The notes under the pieces: model-generated
What the model saw: the letters and a program-made list of their open reading frames with translations, nothing else
The model's database searches: none
Told to the model about the DNA's origin: nothing
Source: Anaerotignum sp.
GTDB taxonomy: Bacteria; Bacillota; Clostridia; Lachnospirales; Anaerotignaceae
DNA: 64,000 nt
NCBI RefSeq assembly: GCF_030625865.1
Contig: NZ_DAOUQB010000003.1
Span: 43,729-107,728 of the forward strand
Direction of reading: 5' to 3'
Position numbers and translations under genes: made by a program
Shown: positions 59,601 through 64,000 of the stretch, piece by piece
How the letters are laid out: each line of letters begins with the position of its first letter
Numbering within the stretch: position 1 is the first letter of the stretch

Positions 59601-61055
59601 ATGAAAAATGGGTTAAAGGTATTGATCGTTGCCTCTGAGGCGGCACCCTTTATAAAAAGCGGTGGTTTGGGTGATGTTGTGGGGTCGCTGCCAAAAGCTT
59701 TAAAAGCGCAGGGTGTGGATGTTCGTGTAGTGATTCCTCGCCATATGTCTGTGAAAAACAGTGAGATGCAAGACGTGAAATATCTTGGAGAGTTTGATGT
59801 GCATTTATTTTGGCGTATTCAGCGGGCAAAAATATTGGTAAAGCCCCAAGAAGTACCCATTTATTTTATAGAAAATGATTTTTATTTTGGTCGTGGCAAT
59901 CTATATGGCTATGGTGACGACAATGAACGCTTTGCTTTTTTTGGAAAAGCGGTTTTGGATATGATGGCGATGCTGGACTTTTATCCCGATGTTTTGCACT
60001 GTAACGATTGGCAGACGGGACCCATTTGTTTATATTTGAAAGAGATTTACAGCAAGATGATTTATTATTCAAGAATTAAAACATTGTTTACCATTCATAA
60101 TTTGCAATATCAAGGGAATTTTGACAAGAGCACCATGGAAATTTTGGGTGCACCTTATTACTGCTATGAAAATGGAAATGTGGAGTTTTATAATAATGTC
60201 AGCTATATAAAAATGGGATTGACTTATGCTGACAGGATTTCTACGGTAAGTGAAACCTATGCCAAAGAAATTCAAACATGGGAATACGGCTATGGTATGG
60301 ATGGGGTTCTGCGCAGCCGCAAGGATGTTTTGAGCGGAATCATCAATGGAATTGATTATAAGGCGAACAATCCAGAAACGGATAATTGCATTGTTTGTAA
60401 TTATGATGAGAACCATTTGGAAAGAAAAAAGGAAAACAAAAGGGCGCTTCAAGAACGTTTGGGGCTTGAACGAAGGGATATCCCCATTATTTCTATGATT
60501 ACTCGTTTGGCTGACCAGAAGGGTCTTGATATTTTGTCCCATGTTTTTCATGAAATGATGCAAAGAGATGTACAGTTTGTTTTGCTTGGAACAGGGGAAA
60601 CAAGGTTTGAATATTTTTTCAGAGAAATGGCAAATCGGTATCCGGGAAGAGCCAGCTTAAACATTTTTTTTGATGAAACTTTGGCACAGCAGATTTATGC
60701 CGGAGCGGATATGTTTTTGATGCCTTCCAGATTTGAACCCTGCGGCTTAGGGCAGATGTTCAGTCTGCGTTACGGTACGGTGCCTATTGTAAGAAAAACG
60801 GGAGGTTTGGCGGATACCATTTCTCAATATCAGCCCGAGACAAAAGAAGGCAACGGCTTCTTATTTGAATCCTATGATGGAGGCGGTATTCTTTGGGCAT
60901 TGGATCAGGCCCTTCAAGTTTATAACAAGGGGAAAGAAGAATGGAGCCATGTTGTAAGAAATGCCATGAACAGCAACTATTCGTGGGCAAATTCGGCTTC
61001 AAAATATATTAAGCTTTATGAAATGCTGAAAGATGAAGCAACACCAAAAGAATAA
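59601..61055 (+). CDS. glgA: Glycogen synthase (ADP-glucose)
   Basis: A 484-residue GT5 glycosyltransferase that extends alpha-1,4-glucan from ADP-glucose. 'KVLIVASEAAPFIKSGGLGDVVGSLP' includes the KxGGL nucleotide-binding motif; 'FTIHNLQYQG' and the C-terminal 'PSRFEPCGLGQMFSLRYGTVPIV' (acid and PPi region) are typical. Start: ATG at 59601 with TGAGGTGA; the open frame before it has no site. No other glycogen genes are beside it. Confidence 0.95.
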   Translation: MKNGLKVLIVASEAAPFIKSGGLGDVVGSLPKALKAQGVDVRVVIPRHMSVKNSEMQDVKYLGEFDVHLFWRIQRAKILVKPQEVPIYFIENDFYFGRGNLYGYGDDNERFAFFGKAVLDMMAMLDFYPDVLHCNDWQTGPICLYLKEIYSKMIYYSRIKTLFTIHNLQYQGNFDKSTMEILGAPYYCYENGNVEFYNNVSYIKMGLTYADRISTVSETYAKEIQTWEYGYGMDGVLRSRKDVLSGIINGIDYKANNPETDNCIVCNYDENHLERKKENKRALQERLGLERRDIPIISMITRLADQKGLDILSHVFHEMMQRDVQFVLLGTGETRFEYFFREMANRYPGRASLNIFFDETLAQQIYAGADMFLMPSRFEPCGLGQMFSLRYGTVPIVRKTGGLADTISQYQPETKEGNGFLFESYDGGGILWALDQALQVYNKGKEEWSHVVRNAMNSNYSWANSASKYIKLYEMLKDEATPKE

Positions 61056-61313
61056 GGCAAGAGCAAAGCCTTGGTAGAAAGAATTAAAAGTTAAACAATT
61101 TATGTTTAATGTGGATTTCTTTTTGCGAGGCTTTTTTATATGCTTTACAAGCGTAAAAAAGCGGATTATATTATATGAAAAAATAAATTTTTATGTTTTG
61201 TCTGAAAAAGACGGAAAAGGAGCCATGTTTTTATAGTCAAAAATTGAAAAAGAGTGTGAAATATAGTAAGATGAAATTTATGATATAAATTGTTCAATGG
61301 GAAGGAGCAGCCT

Positions 61314-62696
61314 ATGGGAAAGAGCCAAAAGGAACGGAAAGGAAAAGACAAAGGACTAATTATGTTGCTGATCGTGCTGACTTTGGTTGGTGGGGCGGCA
61401 GGATATGTTTACATAGATACTTTTCATGGGACAGGGAAGCTTCAGGGGTACTTTTCCAATGTATTTCAGAAGAATTCTTCAGAGGAGGAACCGGAGAGTA
61501 CTATGAAAACCAGCAAAAAAATGTCTATAGATGAGAGCAGTCGTACTACATTTCAAATTTTCGGAAAAAGCTTTTTACTTTGCACAAAGGATGGTGTGAA
61601 ATATTTTAATGAAATGGGTGATCGTAAGTGGAATGATACGTTTAATATGACCATTCCTCAAATGGTTTCAGAAGGAAACTATGTGGCGGTAGGGGACATG
61701 AGCGGAAAAACGATTCGGGTTTATGGTGAAAATGGAATGCTGTATTCGGTGCAAACAGAGGGAGAACTGATGCAGTTTGCTTTAAACTCCAACGGATATT
61801 TATCTGTCATTTCCAAGGGGGATAATGCATATTCTATCCAGATATATAATGCAGGCGGAACATTGTTAAAAGGGCGTGTGGAGGAAAGTGATGGGGTATT
61901 TCCCCTATCCTCAGATGTTTCAGATGATAACAAAGCTTTTGTGGTAAGTTATTTAGATACTTCGGATGTGGAACCCATTGGGCGCGTCTTGTTTTTTTAC
62001 ATAAATCCCGATGACAGCGAGAACTATACAGACAGCATGTTTGCCGCGGTTGAAAAAAGTGGTGAAATTATTCCCGTTGTTGGTTATATGCAGAGTGGAG
62101 TGGTTGCTGCTGTTTCCGATAGTTTTGTGTACGGAATCTCTTCCGCAGGGCAGGAAACTTGGAATTATCCTCTGGAAAACAGGGTGCTGCAAGTCTCTTT
62201 ATCAAATAAAAGCTATGTAGTTCTTGCATTGGGGGACGCAATTGCAAACAAGGATGGTCGAGAAAAAGGCGCCATTTGCTGGATAGATAGCAGTGGAAAG
62301 GAAAGTGCTTCTTACCAAGGCGACGGCGATGTAGATTATTTACAGGTATCAGAACAGGGTGTTGTTATTGGCGTGGATAAATTGTATTTCGGATTAAGGC
62401 ATAATGGAAAGTTGGACTGGAGTTATCGGGCAACTTCTAATGTACGAGATATTTTGCCTATGGAACGGTTGGAGCAGGTTATGCTTGTAACAAAAAATGA
62501 AGCCATGATTACGGAAATGAAAGGAGACCGCACAGCAAGAACTATAGTTTCAGAGGAAACGGAAACAGAGCATGAGGTTGTGGGCGGTATGGCTGAAACG
62601 GGGGATACGACAACAGATAACGAGGCTCCCTCCGAGGCGGAACGGCAAATTTCAGATTTAGATGAGCCGCAGACCCAAACAAACGAGGCGGAATAA
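61314..62696 (+). CDS. DUF5711-family membrane-anchored protein
   Basis: A 460-residue protein with one N-terminal membrane helix (about 15-35) and a long extracytoplasmic domain made of repeating beta units (PQQ/propeller-like, e.g. 'GKTIRVYGENGMLYSVQTEGE', 'GKLDWSYRATSNVRDI'). The C-terminal 50 residues are acidic and low in complexity. The family is annotated as DUF5711 in Clostridia; function unknown. ATG with GGAAGGAG; 40 bases before the cvpA-like gene and probably co-transcribed. Confidence 0.8.
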   Translation: MGKSQKERKGKDKGLIMLLIVLTLVGGAAGYVYIDTFHGTGKLQGYFSNVFQKNSSEEEPESTMKTSKKMSIDESSRTTFQIFGKSFLLCTKDGVKYFNEMGDRKWNDTFNMTIPQMVSEGNYVAVGDMSGKTIRVYGENGMLYSVQTEGELMQFALNSNGYLSVISKGDNAYSIQIYNAGGTLLKGRVEESDGVFPLSSDVSDDNKAFVVSYLDTSDVEPIGRVLFFYINPDDSENYTDSMFAAVEKSGEIIPVVGYMQSGVVAAVSDSFVYGISSAGQETWNYPLENRVLQVSLSNKSYVVLALGDAIANKDGREKGAICWIDSSGKESASYQGDGDVDYLQVSEQGVVIGVDKLYFGLRHNGKLDWSYRATSNVRDILPMERLEQVMLVTKNEAMITEMKGDRTARTIVSEETETEHEVVGGMAETGDTTTDNEAPSEAERQISDLDEPQTQTNEAE

Positions 62697-62736
62697 CAGC
62701 AAGGGTGATTTTTTATGAAAGAAGAAGGTGTGAATT

Positions 62737-63438
62737 ATGGAACAAATGCCATTGATTTTGGATGGAGCGGTAATACTTTGGATTATATTTTGTGCGGCTA
62801 ACGGGTACCGTAAGGGATTTATATTGGAGGCACTGAGTTTTTTGCCCATGGTGGCAGCGTTGGTAGCTGTAAAATTTCTTACACCTGTTGCGGGAAAGCT
62901 ATTGCGGCAAACACCAATGTTTGGATCTTTAGCCAGTTCTATTGGGAAATCCATGCAGTTAGATACGCTGGTGAATAATGCGGCGATGCATTCCCAAACA
63001 GAGATTATTCAAAACATACAATTGCCGGATTTTATGAAGAATGCACTATTGGAAAATAATAATCCTGTGATCTATAACTTATTGAATGTAGACGGCTTAA
63101 AGGACTATATTGCTGGATTTTTGGCTAATGTATGCATAAATGTTGTTAGCGTAATTCTTGTTTTTATCGTTGTTTTAATTGTTGCAAAAGTTGTATTAAA
63201 AGCATTAAATCTTGTTAGTAAACTTCCGATACTGAATTTTTTCAATCGCTTTTGTGGCTTGCTGGTTGGTGGGACAAAAGGAGTTTTTTGGGTTTGGCTT
63301 ATTGCCATTGTAATGACTTATTTACAGTGTAATGTAAAGCTGCAGCCGATGTTTTCTGCACTTAACCAATCTGTTGTTGCATTATTTTTATATGAAAATA
63401 ATATTTTGATGTATTTAATTCTTACAATTTTTGCTTGA
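62737..63438 (+). CDS. CvpA-family membrane protein
   Basis: A 233-residue protein with four predicted helices. The start 'ILDGAVILWIIFCAANGYRKGFILEALSFLPMVAAL' and the last part 'RFCGLLVGGTKGVFWVWLIAIV' follow the CvpA pattern. Members were first linked to colicin V production in E. coli; in Firmicutes the role is unclear (cell envelope). ATG with GAAGAAGGTG. Confidence 0.85.
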   Translation: MEQMPLILDGAVILWIIFCAANGYRKGFILEALSFLPMVAALVAVKFLTPVAGKLLRQTPMFGSLASSIGKSMQLDTLVNNAAMHSQTEIIQNIQLPDFMKNALLENNNPVIYNLLNVDGLKDYIAGFLANVCINVVSVILVFIVVLIVAKVVLKALNLVSKLPILNFFNRFCGLLVGGTKGVFWVWLIAIVMTYLQCNVKLQPMFSALNQSVVALFLYENNILMYLILTIFA

Positions 63439-63495
63439 TAAAACCAGCGCTTTTAACGGTTTTAGATACCATGCGAAAAAAAACGAAAAAAATTG

Positions 63496-63524
63496 TTGAC
63501 AAAGAAGTTTATACATGATAGTAT
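63496..63524 (+). promoter_or_regulatory. rRNA-type promoter ahead of the 23S gene
   Basis: TTGACA, 17-base spacer and TAGTAT, 58 bases after the cvpA-like stop. It precedes a 350-base leader that ends at the 23S gene. Confidence 0.75.
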
Positions 63525-63875
63525 GTTTAGGCGGTCGCAAAAAGGCCGTAAAAATAAGAAGTTATACTGTACCTTGAAAACTGAATACAAGAAAAAATAG
63601 AGTCAATCGAGAAAAAATAAATTTTCTTTAGAAATAAATGTAGTAAAAGTTAGCAGACGATGCTAACAAAAACCGTAGTATCGCTACTACGAAACATTCC
63701 AAAGAACAAGCTAAGATGATTGATTTGATGAAAAAGAGAGTCAAAGCAATTAAGGAAGTTTTTTCATTACTTCGTAATGAAAACCGATTTTTGTTTTGAT
63801 ATCGCATTGCTCTGACATTTCTACGAAATGTTAGGTTGCAGTACTTAGTACATCAAAACAAAAATCTAACGAACT
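63525..63875 (+). other. Leader of the 23S rRNA gene
   Basis: Contains 'ACCTTGAAAACTGAATAC', a sequence common in front of 23S genes in Firmicutes spacers, hairpins GTTAGCA / TGCTAAC and CGTAGTA / TACTACG (63650-63695), and a 15-bp inverted repeat (63785-63799 with 63852-63866) enclosing a smaller hairpin. No tRNA and no 16S sequence was found in it. Confidence 0.6.
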
Positions 63876-64000
63876 GGTCAAGCAAGAAAGAGCACAAGGA
63901 GAATGCCTTGGCACTAGGAGCCGATGAAAGACGTGATAAGCTGCGATAAGCTTCGGGGAGGCGCAAATAGCCATCGATCCGGAGATTTCTGAATGGGGAA
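63876..64000 (+). rRNA. 23S ribosomal RNA, 5' end (partial)
   Basis: From GGTCAAG the sequence follows the conserved 23S start, including GAATGCCTTGGCACTAGGAG, CCGATGAAAGACGTGATAAG and CGGGGAGGCGCAAATAG. It runs past the window end. The exact 5' end is estimated from conservation. Confidence 0.93.

Overview
The window is about 64 kb of a low-GC Gram-positive (Firmicutes/Clostridia) chromosome. Supporting evidence: AGGAGG-type ribosome sites throughout, some TTG/GTG starts, a YlmC/YmxH-family sporulation gene, class III (oxygen-sensitive) ribonucleotide reductase nrdD/nrdG with nrdR, AddA instead of RecBCD, PerR/Fur, CvpA, and a glycine/cysteine-rich protein of the kind annotated in Lachnospiraceae as 'chorion class high-cysteine HCB protein 13'. 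An anaerobic, probably spore-forming member of the Lachnospirales is the best guess; species cannot be read from the sequence.

The left part (1-33.4 kb) is ordinary chromosome: the end of a probable P-type ATPase, a KBL/AONS-type aminotransferase, a PocR-MCP sensor, trmL, a PerR-like repressor, a GT2 glycosyltransferase divergent from a two-component system, nrdG-nrdD with two candidate NrdR boxes, ymxH-like and nrdR, the Cys/Gly-rich protein, addA without addB beside it, an EamA exporter, an M23 peptidase, the t6A/acetylation cluster tsaE-tsaB-rimI, a YcbZ-type Lon protease, a cell-wall amidase, and rph-rdgB-yfcE.

At 33.4-33.9 kb lies a tRNA cluster (Arg-TCT, Gly-TCC, Arg-TCT, Leu-TAG). The tRNA-Leu gene marks the start of an accessory region reaching about 56 kb. 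Its 3' end and downstream DNA recur in diverged form at 41.15-41.5 kb, with a short deleted copy at 38.16 kb, so this looks like stacked remnants of elements that used tRNA-Leu as attachment site. The first block (34.1-37.5 kb, visibly more GC-rich) has mobile-element cargo: a YubB/Api92-like protein, a DNA adenine methylase with a shifted start, scraps of a group II intron reverse transcriptase and a serine recombinase, and a truncated RepA/DUF6017-type protein. The second block has a YeiL-like regulator divergent from a methyltransferase and a nucleoside hydrolase. Then come a BlaI/M56 pair, a methyltransferase behind a leader-peptide attenuator, a MerR (AdhR/NmlR-like) regulator divergent from a redox operon (Fe-alcohol dehydrogenase, RibD-like reductase, flavodoxin, CMD-cupin), and a two-component system with an ABC-2 transporter whose large permease carries a peptidase-M1-like ectodomain without its zinc ligands. 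Several decayed genes lie among these.

The right part (56-64 kb) returns to chromosomal genes: a short UppS paralogue, pepF, glgA, a DUF5711 protein, cvpA, and the 5' end of a 23S rRNA gene that has its own promoter and no 16S gene upstream in the window.
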